Source: Hippopus hippopus (taxonomy: Eukaryota; Mollusca; Bivalvia; Cardiida; Cardiidae). Taken from it: a DNA stretch of 64,000 nt. The notes under the pieces are model-generated. The model did no database searches, had not been told where the DNA came from, and was given only the letters and a program-made list of their open reading frames with translations. The position numbers and the translations under genes were made by a program. The DNA lies in contig OX328106.1 of NCBI GenBank assembly GCA_946811185.2, forward strand, positions 31,680,426-31,744,425. Reading direction: 5' to 3'. Shown here piece by piece: positions 41,267 through 53,547 of the stretch. Numbering within the stretch: the stretch's first letter is position 1; each line of letters opens with the position of its first letter.

Positions 41267-41490
41267 TTAATCCCTTTATCAGCAGCAAACTTCCCAGACT
41301 TAAGTCCAGATTGATAGCATTTGCAGACGCCATTTTACATCTGGCTCAGACTTGTTTGTGAAAGTGTAGAAAACATTGTGTGAAAAGGAGAAAAATGCTG
41401 GTTACCAGTAGTTTCTTCTTTTCCCACAATGTTTTCAAAAGTCTTTTTTCCTCAGGGTCATTAAAACCCGGGATTGTGTGGTAAAGGGGA
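41267..41490. repeat. FB-A fold-back element
   Basis: It starts TTAATCCCTTTATCAGC and ends GTGTGGTAAAGGGG. The centre is 'gtgtgaaaaggagaaaaatg' with its complement. Confidence 0.85.
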
Positions 41491-42059
41491 AATATGACAA
41501 CTGCTTTATGACATAAAAAAAACTAAATAGCTTCCTTTAACAGGATAACTGATAAGATGATGGGATTTAGTCACTGACGGGGGAGGGGAGTGTTGAGACA
41601 TTGAACATCAAATTGGTATTGTATTGGAGAAAATTGTGGGGTGTAGTTACCATAGTTTTCTGTTGATTTTCTTGGTAGTAAAAACATTCATTCATTCATT
41701 CACTAGTTCCTGGTAGGTTCGAAATTAGCCACTGTAGGTTAAGTTATTTCCTAAAATTGATTTACATGTATACCGATAGTTGGGCTGTACTGTACAATTT
41801 TTTACAGGTTTCTTGAATGTGAATTTATAAAAAAAAAACAATGCTAACTATTCCTGTTGTAAAGAAACAAAGGCATCCGTAAAGGCTTTGAAATAGTTAT
41901 CATAAGGACTTTTGATTATCAACCTACCGGACATTTTGATATCAAATACCGGCACGTGAACAACAAACCATTGGGGACGCCATTTTAGTACCGTTTGGTT
42001 GGTCTTAGCCTGGTCCTTTTCAAGGATTGACACTATGTCCTGAGTTACAGCTGCTAATT
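41491..42059. other. Non-coding stretch with a 61-codon minus frame
   Basis: A minus open frame at 41848-42033 (WRPQWFVVHVPVFDIKMSG) has a plausible composition but no family resemblance and no splice context. I do not call it a gene. Confidence 0.3.
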
Positions 42060-42235
42060 CAGTCCTTCCTCACCGCTAAACGCTGTTTCGACCATTGATA
42101 TGTTTAAAAGCGAGTAGTTGCTTAAAAAGAGTGTTTTGGTAAAAGAATTACAACGAAAGTATGTGGATAGGTACATTGGACGCCGTGATATGACTGAAGT
42201 ACGTTTGAAAATGGCCTAGAATATCAAATGCCTTA
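42060..42235 (+). repeat. Second-type SINE, head lost
   Basis: The body 'ccttcctcaccgctaaacgc' and the tail 'ggacgccgtgatatgactga' are recognisable. Confidence 0.65.
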
Positions 42236-42319
42236 CACCACCACCAGGACAGCCATATTCTCAGGGGAAGTATTCATCATTTGTATGAGGCATTGACTAA
42301 TCACCGTCTTAAACCTTCA

Positions 42320-42475
42320 ACATCATAGAAGAAAACAAGGCAATATCAGACTACATGTATACAGAACGTGCAATCTGGTCTTGGATCTATATCGTTCGCT
42401 TGTTTATTCAAGCCTTTACGACAAAGTGGGTTTCAGTGGATTGTATTTACAGCCGTCCAAAGAGGTACTGAAAGA
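42320..42475. repeat. FB-B, second subtype, worn
   Basis: 'aatatcagactacatg', 'cagaacgtgcaatctggtct', then 'gtttcagtggattgtattta' and 'agccgtccaaagaggt'. Confidence 0.6.
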
Positions 42476-42879
42476 GTATTAGCTAATGTGAGTATCAACG
42501 TCTCTCTAAACAATGCAATAGTTGACCGCTATTGCTGGCGAAAGAAAAGAATACAGCGGCAAATCACATTGATCTGTAACTAGTATTGAAGTCGAGAAAT
42601 CTCGACATGTTGTACGCCAATCGCTAGATACATATTTAGTACGCTTCTTTCCAATGATTATATTTGGACATCAACTTCATGCGACAAGTTAGCCAATTAA
42701 AGTTTGTATTACTTTTGCCCCTTGTGACATTGATGCTTTCATTTCATTGGTCAGTTATGTAATACAATAGCAGAGACATTGCGTTGAATTACTCTAGCTT
42801 CTGCAATTATCCCCTTTGCTACATAGAGATGCATGATACGGGAGGGATGGTACAAATTACTGCAGGGATGGATTTGTTT
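42476..42879. other. Non-coding stretch, nothing recognised
   Basis: No gene or known repeat. Confidence 0.4.
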
Positions 42880-43147
42880 TTGTGATGTTTACTGCAGTTT
42901 TCAATAATTCTTAATCATATCGCGGCGGCCAGTGCATCTATTCGTGCTTTCTTGGAGGTTCTTTTTACAAAAGGCTGCTTTCTCACACAACCATCATCAA
43001 AACAACGATCAGTATCGAGAGAGGAATGAATCCTATCGCAATGACTGTCATCAATCTCTGGACAAACAATTGGCCGACCTGGTGATTCGAACAACACATC
43101 CCCTTGTTTTGAGCCCCATACGTTACCAACTGAGGTACCGTGCCCGG
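42880..43147 (-). repeat. Second-type SINE, reverse orientation
   Basis: The tail 'gcagttttcaataattctta' and the body 'cgagagaggaatgaatccta' are clear. The tRNA-like head ends 'taccaactgaggtaccgtgc', with 'ggtgattcgaacaac' as the T-arm complement. Confidence 0.8.
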
Positions 43148-43469
43148 CTAAAGGGATAGAAAAACACGTATATGTGTGGTAAATGATTCAACGGTACGAC
43201 AGGGGGGAAACAAACGTCTTGGAATTAGAACACAACAAACATTAAGACTAACATGTAATGCTGAGAAAAAAGAGTTCACTCATTAATATACATGTACAAC
43301 AAAAATCATCTTCAACGTGCCATCATTATCTTGCACATAAATCAAAAGCTTTTGTAAGTGATACCATTGCATTAATATACGAGCCAAAAGGAGTCTCTCA
43401 TGCCATGTCGAGCAGAGAACTCTTTTATTCGACTTGCCGATGAAGTTCCTTGTCATATGCGCAGTATAT

Positions 43470-43575
43470 TTCCTTCGCTACCCTGTCAAAGCCAGGTTTT
43501 ATAATTTGTGAAACATTAAATTTGTCGTCTGCAAATGCTTTCAGTTTGGACTCCTCAAAATATTTGATTCTTCAC
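43470..43575. repeat. FB-A fragment (right end)
   Basis: 'accctgtcaaagccaggttt' and 'ttaaatttgtcgtctgcaaa', then 'gctttcagtttggactcc'. Confidence 0.6.
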
Positions 43576-43650
43576 ACTTTTCAAATAAAAAACTGAAGAA
43601 ACTAAGCGGTTTAACAAGAAAAAGTATAGTAGATAATAAACAAAAACAAG

Positions 43651-43796
43651 ACTGGGTTCCTGCTTGGCTCAGTGATAAGATGTAGGATTGGCAATCAAGA
43701 AGCCTTGGGCTCAATCCATCCTGGAGGCGCTTAGACAGGATGCTTCAGAGTCCTAGCTCAATATTATGGAAACCAAGGACACAAATATATCAACTT
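43651..43796 (+). repeat. tRNA-derived SINE, tail worn
   Basis: The head is 'gcttggctcagtgataagat', then 'gcttcagagtcctagctcaa'. Confidence 0.65.
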
Positions 43797-44043
43797 CGCT
43801 TTGACAAAAGGAGGCTTAATGCATCTCAGTGATGCGTTGTACCAAGCTAGTCAGCAAATGATTATGTATCCTTGAAATCCATTTAAATTAGCAATCGACT
43901 GAAGTTGCACGTAGAATGACATGCAGAAAATTTACAAATACCTAAAAATTTCAACCCACGCGGCCTGAGCGGACTGCGTAGGCTGACATGGGTCGATACT
44001 TTTTTTAGATGCATAAAGCCCCCTTTTCACAGAGCATGGCTCT
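43797..44043. repeat. FB-C fold-back element
   Basis: It starts 'gctttgacaaaaggaggctt' and ends 'cccccttttcacagagcatg'. The palindrome is kept as 'gcggactgcgtaggctgaca' with a shortened left arm. Confidence 0.82.
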
Positions 44044-44049
44044 TTTTCA

Positions 44050-44112
44050 CAAATAAGTTGGCACGGTGATATGATTGAAATAATGTTGAAAGAAACGTAA
44101 AACACCGTGCAA
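44050..44112 (+). repeat. SINE tail fragment
   Basis: 'ggcacggtgatatgattgaa' followed by 'aatgttgaaagaaacgtaaa' and 'acaccgtgc'. It lies in the 3' flank of the receptor gene. Confidence 0.65.
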
Positions 44113-44134
44113 TCTTTCGACAAAAACAAAGGTG

Positions 44135-47100
44135 CTAGTCTTTGGATTTAAAGCTACTATCGGTAACCACTTTCGTAGAATTTGTTTGACTGTCTTGTGA
44201 TGTCCGTAGAGACTTACTTCTTTCTGTAAACATTGACAGTGTTCTTGCATTGCAAGTAAAAGACAACATTATAAACAAACCCTGACTGCCGTTAAGAATG
44301 ATAAACAGGAAAGAAAACGCCATTATTCCAGTCCACATATAGACAAAGCCAAACAACCAGGTCGCTCCAGTAATTGTGGACAATTTAGCAAACACGATAA
44401 AATAGCTTCTTTCATGTTTGACATTTTTACTGACAGTAGGCGCTCTTTTCAGTTTAATTACAATCGTCGTAAACATCGAAATATTTGCCGTCACAACAAT
44501 GGCGGCAGGAATACCAAAAGTGACTTCAACCATTCTTTGTGCGGATATATAACAGCGACCTCCTCCATAACCTATATCGGAGTTATTACTCTTCAGCATA
44601 CTTACAATTATGTTAGTTATTACAAAGACTGAAGACAGTACGAGAGTATACACGTGATAATGAACATGTTTCTTTGTGGATGCTGACCTGGATAGGTCTC
44701 TTGTTTTCAACAAAACACGAAACATATGAAACGTGCAAGCATTCATCCAGAATACGGACAAAAGCCAAAAGAAGTGGGTCAACCCGCCGACTAGTTTACA
44801 CGAAAATGTGTCCGTGTCGAGTCTGCCATAACTGCTCAATAGATACAGACTTTGAGCGGCCAGGAGTGACGTAATCAGCGCCATGTTGTTTTTGCCGGGA
44901 AGTGTGCGTAGCTGAGTCAAAAAACAGTACGTAAACAGTGTTACAACCAAACATGTGATTGAAATTGAAACAGACACTATAGAAACGATCGTCTCTGCAG
45001 AATGACCATCCATGTTATCTTGACCGAAAAGTTCTCGAAAAGTGCTCTCGTATGTTTCAACACAGACTCTAATAACTTCAGCATCTGATTCGTCTTTTAC
45101 GAAATCAGAAAGTCCAAGAACCTCTTTCTCTTTGAACTTAAAACCGTTTGCTGTTTCTACAAGTCCGAAGTCTAACGTATTTATAGAAAACATAGGACAT
45201 GACCTCAAAGTCAGAAGCCGATGAAAAGTTCCAGGAAAAGAGCACGTGTCATAATTTTCGTTCCAGGTCAAGTATGGTATTGCGATACCTCCGTTATCGA
45301 CATACGAAAAATTAAGAAGTTCGTCAAGATCGAGAGGTGTGTTATCAGGTACTGTCCAGTTTTCGTACAAGTTGTACGGTATATAGGCTGCATGATTAAT
45401 GACATCGTCTTTAATGAACAATTTAAATGTAAAAGTTTGATTTGATTTAGTAACCCAAGTAAAATTTAATTCGTCCAATTTAAGTGTGTTATTAACAAAG
45501 TCCTCAAGATTCTGGTCGGAAAAAGAAACTATATCGAGCATAAAGTCGATTTTGTCGATCGTTTCGATTACGTCACTTTCCCGAGAAACGTTGTGTGATA
45601 CCATTTTCATCCGCTTTGTACACATATATCCAGTTGTGAAATTTATTAAGCGGTCTTGAATTATCGATGTTAAGTTTGGCATAATCTCGTACATATCTTG
45701 TAATGATATCTCCGCTGACGGCTTGACAAGGGAGGAAACCCTGTAACCTGTATCGCCCAACGTTTCGAAGAGTTGTTCACATCGGCCATCTTTAAATGTG
45801 CGATGGAATGCGCATATTACTTTCCGACATTGTATCTGAAAAGGGCAAAATAAAATCGTTCAATGCATTATTTAGAGTTATTTTACCTGTATTGCAACTA
45901 AGACTTGAGCTATGCTTTGTGAAAAGGGGGCTTAATGCATCTCCTTGATGCATTATACCAATCACGCCATTACACTATTGTAGATCCATAAAATTAAGTT
46001 TGTATACCATCCAATTTGTCCATTCACATGCAGAAAATTTACAGAAACCAAAAAGTTTCGGTCCAGGTCATCCTGCGCAGGCTGACCTGGGTCGATACCT
46101 TTTGCAAATGTGTTAAGCCCCCTTTTCAAAGAGCATCGACCATTTGTTTTTGGGCTTGGTGGTGTAATTATCTCGCCGCCATGGGAAAATAATCATTGCG
46201 GACGGCGTAGATAATGATCAGGATGCACTGATAGTGCCGTGTATATAAAAGATTAAGGGTACTTTTCACTAAACTGCGTAAATTTACGCATTTTTTTTTT
46301 TTTTGGGGGGGGGGGTATACGCACGTACGATCCTTGCTTTACCCAAAGACATGGACTGGCGTTAAGCTATGCAAATATTCACCTTGATCATAGAGTGAAA
46401 CTTGTTTACAACGTTTTTGAAAAAGTGATCACTGAACCATGATTTACGAGGAAAGAATTCTTTTGAAATGCATGCTTTTTATTTACTTCAAATTATAACT
46501 TGGGGCCTTCAGTTAATGACTCATGAATATCTTGATTTGGCCTATAAGTATGTCTTAACATCTTCAGAGCAATACCGCCGTTTTTCGGCGTAGCTGAATG
46601 CGCTGGCTTTAGACCTTCTTCTTGGTACTAATAAAAAATGAATAGATGGTAATTTGCAATTAGTAAAAATATGCACATGTTTTTTTTCAGCGGGGTCCTG
46701 CTGGCATACTTGCCCGCACATTTATGGAACCACTATTAAAAGCGTTGCTACCGCTAATCGATACCATGGGGCCTTGATTCACACCATAGCAAACTAATGT
46801 AGTAGAGAATGATTCTTTTCTTGTGCTATTTGGAAATTTAATATCTTCGTAAGCGTAACTCAATAACCCAATAATTCTTTCAACAAAATGAAAAACAGTG
46901 AGAAAAAAGAGGCAGTAGCTCGAGAGGCTACGTTCGTTATTTTACTTCATATTGAGTGCAGAAGTTTCAATATTTATATTCCAGTATCTCTTACGCCGTC
47001 TATCTTTTTTAAAGATATTTCTTGTTTCTCTTGAAGAGTTTTTTATTTCAGAAATTATCTCATTTTGTAAATCAGATCGTTCAAATGCGCTTACCGTTAT

Positions 47101-48348
47101 GTTATCGAACATTGAATCAGAACCACAGGATGCATCTCTTGATACCTCAGTGTTGTCAAGAGTTTCAGTGCGAAGTAAACCGGAGAAGCTAAATGCTCGT
47201 CCAGCATCATACGACATAATGTCGCAATAGTAGTTCGAAGGTTTCATTCCATTACAAATAGCACAAAATGGATTCCTGAAAGTATAGGTCACAAAATCCT
47301 CTTCTACATTTATAATGGCTTTGTATGCATTGCATGCTCGATAAACGTCGGGATCAAAGCTATTCCAAAGACCTGTGGTATTACAATCAGATATGACGTC
47401 ATCACAGTATACGACTTCAGCCGAAATTGGTACTTTTAGGTTCAACTCACAGTCTGCTCTTCCAGCTAGTATCGTTGATACTAGTTGACCGATTGACGTA
47501 AAAACAGGAGGAGCATTGCAACTCAAGCCTACTGACCACAGTATCAAACGATCTAGGTCCGCACCATTACACACAGCACAGTGTTTATTTCGATACGTTT
47601 TCATTGTTTCATTATCAGTCAATGGAATGACGTCATCACTTGTTAGATTTGGGAATACATGAAACTCTCCTTCGCATCGGAAACGTAGATCTTGGTCAAC
47701 ATTTAAAGGACAAGCTTGGTAGGTAAGAACATAATTAGAGAGACGCGAAATGTCACTTTGTACTGTGCCATTGGCCGGCTGGTGCCGAATATCAGTTAGC
47801 ATGCATGTCTGTAAAGCTTCCTCGCTCGCCACATCCTCGGACATGGGGAAATACATTGTTTTATAATCGGGACAACAGTTTCCGTGTATTTCACAGCCAG
47901 CGTTACATTCACAATCTGAACAACACTTAGCCTGCGATAGTAGGACAAATGGCGACGATTCTAATCCAAAGGAAAAGTTACAAAGGTTCGTATACGGACA
48001 ATAACGCAACGTTTCCTGCACTATCAACCTTTGGAGACTGTCTGAGAAACTATTAAGGTATTCCTGAGTGTCCGGTCGTTCGAGATACATTTCAATATCT
48101 TTCGGGGTGGGATCGGAAAAATCAGGTAAAGTTAAATCAGAATAGTACGGGCTGGTAGTAGGTATGTCTCCCACTGTGTAATTACTGTCCGACTCGTTTG
48201 TACTGCTACAATTCCACGTTTCGGGTGAATCCGAGCAAGGAAATGAGTCTGTAAAATTCGATAGGTCGTGACTTGTATTCGAATTTCCCCACGTGAAAAT
48301 CGACAGAAATTGAATGGATAAAAACGCCTGTGCACAACACATCTTCAT
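44135..48348 (-). CDS. Adhesion/Methuselah-like seven-TM receptor with SMB-like cysteine cluster
   Basis: Two coding exons, 47095-48348 and 44135-45835, joined in phase 0 with GT-AG ends: 984 residues. A weak signal peptide (about 1-21) precedes a long, N-glycosylation-rich extracellular part. Residues 142-162 form a somatomedin-B-like cluster (KCCSDCECNAGCEIHGNCCP). Two further Cys motifs follow, HCAVCNG (about 257-262) and NPFCAICNG (about 359-367). Seven hydrophobic segments lie at about 699-723, 735-753, 768-793, 811-831, 853-878, 898-918 and 923-945. Class B2/Methuselah signatures are visible: FWLLSVFWMNACTFHMF in TM3, GATWLFGF in TM6 and ILNGSQGLFIML in TM7. I see no GPS autoproteolysis motif before TM1. 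It is presumably a cell-surface receptor coupled to G proteins; the ligand is unknown. A divergent paralogue starts at 60721. The intron holds an FB-C element and a possible alternative terminal exon. Confidence 0.92.
45905..46140. repeat. FB-C fold-back element in the receptor intron
   Basis: It starts 'gagctatgctttgtgaaaag' and ends 'cccccttttcaaagagcat'. The core palindrome is shortened to 'ggtcatcctgcgcaggctga'. Confidence 0.85.
46493..46627 (-). CDS. Possible alternative terminal exon or short conserved ORF
   Basis: On the minus strand, after a 'tttattag' acceptor, 44 codons stay open in phase 0 and end in TAA at 46493. They read YQEEGLKPAHSATPKNGG and then LKMLRHTYRPNQDIHESLTE. The first exon of the receptor also ends in phase 0, so joining the two would give a secreted ectodomain without membrane segments. 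The composition looks like real protein, but I recognise no family. An independent gene end or chance are alternatives. Confidence 0.3.
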   Translation of the reverse strand, partial: YQEEGLKPAHSATPKNGGIALKMLRHTYRPNQDIHESLTEGPKL

Positions 48349-48642
48349 TTTGTCGTTTTGGTGTTGTTTTTAGATTGAACCTTCAAAAACCATTTCACGC
48401 ACAAAACAAAATAAAATAGAATAAAAACTCAGCTCCACAAGAATATTCTATTTCCCAATATGAGACATATTATAACTAACACATCGTCTGCATTGATAAC
48501 AATGAATCAAAATAATTCTCTGATTTCTTTCCCCCGTTTTCCCTTGAAAGTTCACGCTTGACGGAGTTACTCTTAATTCTGCAATCCGACTAGAAGTTGC
48601 CATAGGTATCCTATAATAAAACAATAAAAACAATAATCATTT

Positions 48643-48758
48643 TTAACTCCTTTCCGAACGACAAAAGTTTACCCTCGTCCAATTTCAAAGCGTTTGCGGA
48701 CGTTGTTCATTCACCATTTTCTACTTATTATTTTCTCCTGTTTTACAGATCTTTCAAA
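48643..48758. repeat. FB-A fragment (left part)
   Basis: It starts TTTAACTCCTTTCCGAACGAC and keeps 'tcgtccaatttcaaagcgtt'. The hairpin is replaced by 'attattttctcctgttttac'. Confidence 0.6.
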
Positions 48759-49000
48759 ATCTCGTTTATATAGATGACAGCAATAAAATAAATAAAAATG
48801 TGGTTTTTTTCCCGAAAAATATGGTGTTCCCTTTTCTCGACCAGGTTGGACCTACAAATACCACAGAAATCGTAACTAAACATATAGGCCTACATTCGAC
48901 TCCGTCCCGCGGCATATTTCGATTGAGCGAGCAGCTTTCCGTTTCATTAGAGAAATAACACGATTGACATTTCACCCTTGAGACTTGAAACCCAGATTTA

Positions 49001-49070
49001 GTTGCTTGTGCGGACAGTGCAGATCCAGATCAGACTTTGATCTATGATCTACACTGTCCGCTTTTTCTTG
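49001..49070. repeat. FB-B core, reduced
   Basis: 'gtgcggacagtgcagatcca', 'gatcagactttgatctatga', 'tctacactgtccgc'. The inner stem has been deleted but the outer arms still pair. Confidence 0.65.
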
Positions 49071-49433
49071 CCTAATATTCGGACATAAACGGCATTGAAA
49101 CTGCTAATTTTGTGCCTTTAGTATTGACTGAAAATGTCGATTTCATTTATTTGGCACTGCAATGGTCTCTGTATCAACCAATGATAGGGAACCAGTCATT
49201 AGAAAAAAGTAGTCCGTATTACATCTTGCTCTAAAAATTATTTGACACATTTCCGAGTTATCATAACAATTTTTTTATCTCCAAGTCTAAAAGAGGTCCC
49301 TTTTCAAGTTTTTGGCTGTGAATTAAAATTTCATGTTAAACACTCATAGACACTACAAAATACCTACAATTTTCTCTACAAGCATAAAGAAAATGAACGG
49401 GTACATTCAATGAAAAGGTGCAGTTTTAGCGTT

Positions 49434-49644
49434 TTAACCCTTAGGCTGCAAAGCGCGACTGAAGGACCTTTTGTGGACAGTGTAGATCAAGATCAGACAG
49501 CACAGAACGTGCAGTCTGATCTTGGATTCACACTGGCCGATTAGGGGTTATTTTCCCCCCAAAATACCTTTGAAATAGCAAAACTTGGGTTTATACTATC
49601 AGCTTAAAAGTTTCATTCAAGTTATTTAGCAGGTTAAGGTTTAA
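49434..49644. repeat. FB-B fold-back element
   Basis: It starts TTAACCCTTAGGCTGC. The core is 'gatcagacagcac', AGAAC and the complement. It ends 'atttagcaggttaa'. Confidence 0.9.
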
Positions 49645-51548
49645 TAAAGGGATAGCCGTATACCAATCGAAAAGTCCATCTGTTTCTGTAAGATCAGATA
49701 TGACGTCACATTACCTAACTGAATACGTTACGACATACGAGTAATCGACCATTATCTTCCGCTAGGTGGCATTTTTCAAATACACATCTGGGTACAGAAC
49801 CGGACTACTTTTCAAACCGACAACCGTTACTTTGAATGTTAAGATAAAACAAGTTGGCTTCTTTACAAAAGAAGCCAGTAGAGGTTAGCATCAATGTTTT
49901 CAAATAGTTTATTGGCTTTTAATTTCAATTTACTTTGATACATGTAAACAAACAAATAAAAAAGCCGCCGCGCAGAAACCTCATATGCTTTACATGACGG
50001 TCATTTGACCTTCTTGCCGCGTTTTCAAGTCGCATGATCTTGTCCAGCGGTCTTCTTTCTCCTTTTTAACGAAATTCTTCTTATTTTTCCTTCTGCTTAG
50101 ATTTATTTGCTAAATAAAAAATTACAATTATTTGAGAGGTCATTTGCAGCCATGGCAAATTAATATAACAAATATTTTCTGAAATTCGTCATATAAAAAT
50201 AAACCACGTCTATTTCCTGTTTCGGTTTTTTGATTTCGCTTTATTTACAAAACCATGACGAAACAGACAGTGTATCAGAACAATTTCGCAAGAAAAATGG
50301 ATTTAGACAGCAAATTCTGTGGCAGTCTGCCTTTTAAACTCACCACTGTTGGAGAGGTCTGATGACCTCTCCAATAAAAGTTTACTCGATAAAACGCTAC
50401 CTGTTACGATTCATTCAGCTATGGTCGGCTAGCATGTAACAACTCGTCACAACTCGGCCGATTCCGTACCTATATCTAACCTCGTCTGTATAACGGTCGT
50501 TTCCATTTGAACTGCCAATCACGTGATCTTATACACGGCGGCGCCACTGTCAGTCGTTTAGCAACGACATAACAACCTCGATGAAGTTAATTACACCTAT
50601 CTATCTGTCGGTGAAAACGTCAATCGCAATTGATAATCCACGTTAAGAAATTAATGTTTGAACTGTTTGTCAACTGAAATATAGTTAGAAAGATTTCGAC
50701 AAAAAATTGAAACTCAAGTTTTCTTTTTTTACGAGGAGCCTTACAATTTTCAGAATGGTGAACCGGCGTATTTCCGGCGATGAAATGTAGAGTGTAGGTG
50801 CATATCAAGCTACCAGATACAGCCGAGGGATTTAATGGCTACCATCACCCGAGGTATGCCGAATGGCATGTAACCTGTGCACCGGCCATTTATAAAAACA
50901 AGCCTTACAGGCTTGAGTTTGGGTAATAGCTTCGGTATAACCCCAGACACTTCTGGTTGATATGTCTGTGGAAAAACCCTGCACGAATCCTAGTTTCCCT
51001 TAAGTCTATATTCAGAAACGTGTATTCAAAGATGTGCAGTAAACCAAGAGTATTTGTGAAAACTATTTTTCCCTTTTGAACAATTAAATTTTCAAGATAT
51101 TTGGATCGAAAAACAGGCTACATTTTTCCACTGATGTATTATTTACAGCCATTTTTCCCATTGCTACTTTATTAGCGGCGTATTAATGTTATCTCGTACA
51201 AGATGGTGTGATGCGTAATAGCAGACAGGTCGAATCTTCGAAGAATATGACATGCGCAGACATCGCATAATCGACGCTTATCATTGAGCACGTGACATTA
51301 AAAAAATATTTGCGTCCCCTTCCCCTTTCGTGGCAAGACATGGAGTTATTAAAAAAAAAAAGATAATAAAGTACCAGGTAGATCTACCTAACATTCACCA
51401 TTTGGTAACACATCATTACAAAGATTTATCTCGACTAGACTTTTTAAAGCCACAGGCGAAAACAAGAGCTTGGAAAGACGGTATAAATCAAGATAAAGCT
51501 GGCAGACTGGCCTTGGGCCTTCACAGTCGGTTTGATTTGGCCATGCCT
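49645..51548. other. Intergenic DNA between the receptor paralogues
   Basis: No coding exon is recognised. The stretch includes a small perfect hairpin at 50349-50374 and ordinary AT-rich DNA. Confidence 0.4.
50349..50374. repeat. Small perfect hairpin
   Basis: TTGGAGAGGTC, loop TGAT, GACCTCTCCAA: an 11-bp perfect stem with a four-base loop. It is not part of the fold-back families seen elsewhere in the window. Confidence 0.6.
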
Positions 51549-51760
51549 TTAACCCTTGTCCTGCTAAATAAGTAAATTGAAACTTTCAGACCGATAGTAA
51601 AAACCCGATCAAAGTTATTTCAAACGTAATATTTTGAGAAAAATAATCTCCTTATCGGAGAGTGTAGATCAAGATCAGACTGCACGTTCTGTGCAGTCTG
51701 ATCTTGATCTGCACTATCCGCAAAAGGTTGGTGTGTCGCGCTTAGCTGCTTAAGGGTTGA
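51549..51760. repeat. FB-B fold-back element
   Basis: It starts TTAACCCTTGTCCTGCTAAA. The core is 'gatcagactgcac', GTTCT and the complement. It ends 'gctgcttaagggttga'. Confidence 0.9.
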
Positions 51761-52243
51761 AATAGAGATATTTGTGAGTGTCAGTGGAATGTATATTCAA
51801 CGGGGAAAGTTGCTGAGTTTGTATATTTTAGTGTTGAAGGATTTCATAGGTTTTTTTTTTCTATAGATGCATAATCAGAAGCAGAGTAATTGATTTTCTC
51901 GCTCATGAAAATGGTTGTAAGTTAATGTAAGTTTGGAATTCGGAATTTGGTGATTTACTTCTGGCCATTGATTGTACAGTCAGTTCTTCTGGAGTCAGAA
52001 TTTTATCACAATACACAAAATTTACCGTCGATGATTGCTTAATCCTATCTGTATTTCATATATCAATGTTTAAAGTAACAACAGCTTCCAGAAGTAAACA
52101 AAGCAGGTATTAAAATGCATTTCAGTTTAATTCATACCATTTAAATGCACAGAAATTATTGTAAAGATGACAATCTGTTATTGTACGGTCGGTCTCAGTG
52201 TTACTAGTCGTTGGCAGAGAAATAAATTTCAAAACTAAGTTAA
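51761..52243. other. Non-coding stretch, nothing recognised
   Basis: AT-rich. A short 'gtgtcagtggaatgtatatt' segment is a leftover of the second FB-B subtype. Confidence 0.4.
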
Positions 52244-52463
52244 GGTCTACGGCCCCTAACTCTCAGATTAAAAGACGGAAGCTGCCGAGATTTGGCCGAA
52301 TAGCCTTTACCGGAAAACGTCGATGTTACACGATATTTACCGATGAGTTTGTGAGTCTACAGTCCCTAACTCTCATATTAAAAGACGGCAGCTGCCGAGA
52401 CTGGCCGAATAGCCTTTACAAAAACCTCGATGATACACGATATTAACCGATGGGTCGTAGACC
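52244..52463. mobile_element. Short TTAA-targeting element, copy 2
   Basis: Flanked by TTAA at 52240-52243 and 52464-52467. The ends are GGTCTACGGCCCCTAAC and GGGTCGTAGACC. It has the same two tandem units of about 110 bp as copy 1 at 31969. Confidence 0.88.
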
Positions 52464-52794
52464 TTAAATCCTGCCAGGTCACTCCATCTTTTGTTTACTT
52501 TTTGCCTGATTTTGAAATTCATTTTTCTGTCAGCGACTAACTCTTGGACAGACCACACAATTACAGTTTGTCATCTTCACAGTAGTTTCCATACTTTTTA
52601 ATTGGAATGATTTAAATTAAAATGCATTTTTAACACATTTCTTTGATTTTTTAACCGCTATTGTTTTAAGTGTACAACAGAATGGAGGAATTAAATAAAT
52701 ACTAAAACGATATCACATGTATCGGGGAAAAAACTAGCCACAAGGGCTTTTAAATCCGTCACAATCAACAATAATAGTTATAGACGAGATATCT

Positions 52795-52975
52795 TTCAAC
52801 GCCTGAAAATACCATCCACTGAAACTCAGAAATATTTTTCTAAAATTTCATAGGCTTGACTTAACAAGCGGAAGGCATAGATCCAAGATCAGACTGCACT
52901 TTCTGTGCAGTCTGATCTTGATCTATGCCGTCCGCAAAAGCTATCGTCATCACCCCTGGCGCTGAAAGGGTGCAA
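52795..52975. repeat. FB-B, second subtype
   Basis: 'aacgcctgaaaataccatcc' at left. The core arms 'catagatccaagatcagact' and complement surround a 'gcactttctgtgc' tip. The right end is 'cccctggcgctgaaagggtg'. Confidence 0.85.
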
Positions 52976-53547
52976 TCAACTATTGAAGTAAACAATCAAG
53001 CTGTCCAATTTTATTGTAATACATTTAACGTGCACACAATCTAGATTCACTAACTGATAAAAGATATCTATCGATTTTGAAAATGCACAAATGAAAGGGA
53101 CAGCTGATATTCTGCAACTGATTCACATTATGCGCCCTTCGAACTTTTACATATGAGGGAGATGTAGATGTAGTGATATAGATATGGAGAGTCGGCCTGC
53201 CACATGAAAGGTTTCAGGCTTCAGACACTACCCAACAACACGACGCGAGAAATTGTTAAAAGGTTTCGACGAAACAGCTGTCGAGAGAAATTATCTTAAC
53301 TTGAAAGGGACTAGTTTCGCATTCGTTATGAAAGTAAACAGTTTTCAATTAGGTTTGTACATTTTAAAGGTATTTTCTAGGGCCATCAGTCTAAAAAGAA
53401 AATAATCTATTGGTTAACAATATTTTCTCCGTGTCCTAGGATGTTTTTTACCTGTATAACATCGATAAACTCGTTCTCTTGAGACGGCTAACAGTACATC
53501 CGCTGAATGTCAAGTTTTTTTATATATATATAATCTCATATTCTTAA

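Larger units (their letters stand above)
48349..49433. other. 5' flank of the receptor gene
   Basis: Contains the presumed promoter and 5' UTR of the minus-strand receptor. FB-A and FB-B fragments lie at 48643-48758 and 49001-49070. No further coding exon is seen. Confidence 0.4.

Noticed and set aside
45675..45760. The 541-codon frame ending at 44135 as a separate gene with its own start near 45760
   Set aside because: The frame continues upstream to an acceptor at 45836-45838 and joins in phase with the 47095-48348 exon. The paralogue at 60721 shows the same intron position.
46692..46778. Plus-strand exon-like segment after 'tttttttcag' (RGPAGILARTFMEPLLKALL)
   Set aside because: Short, ends in a stop, and no plus-strand gene lies around it. 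It lies antisense in a receptor intron, so it is most likely coincidence.
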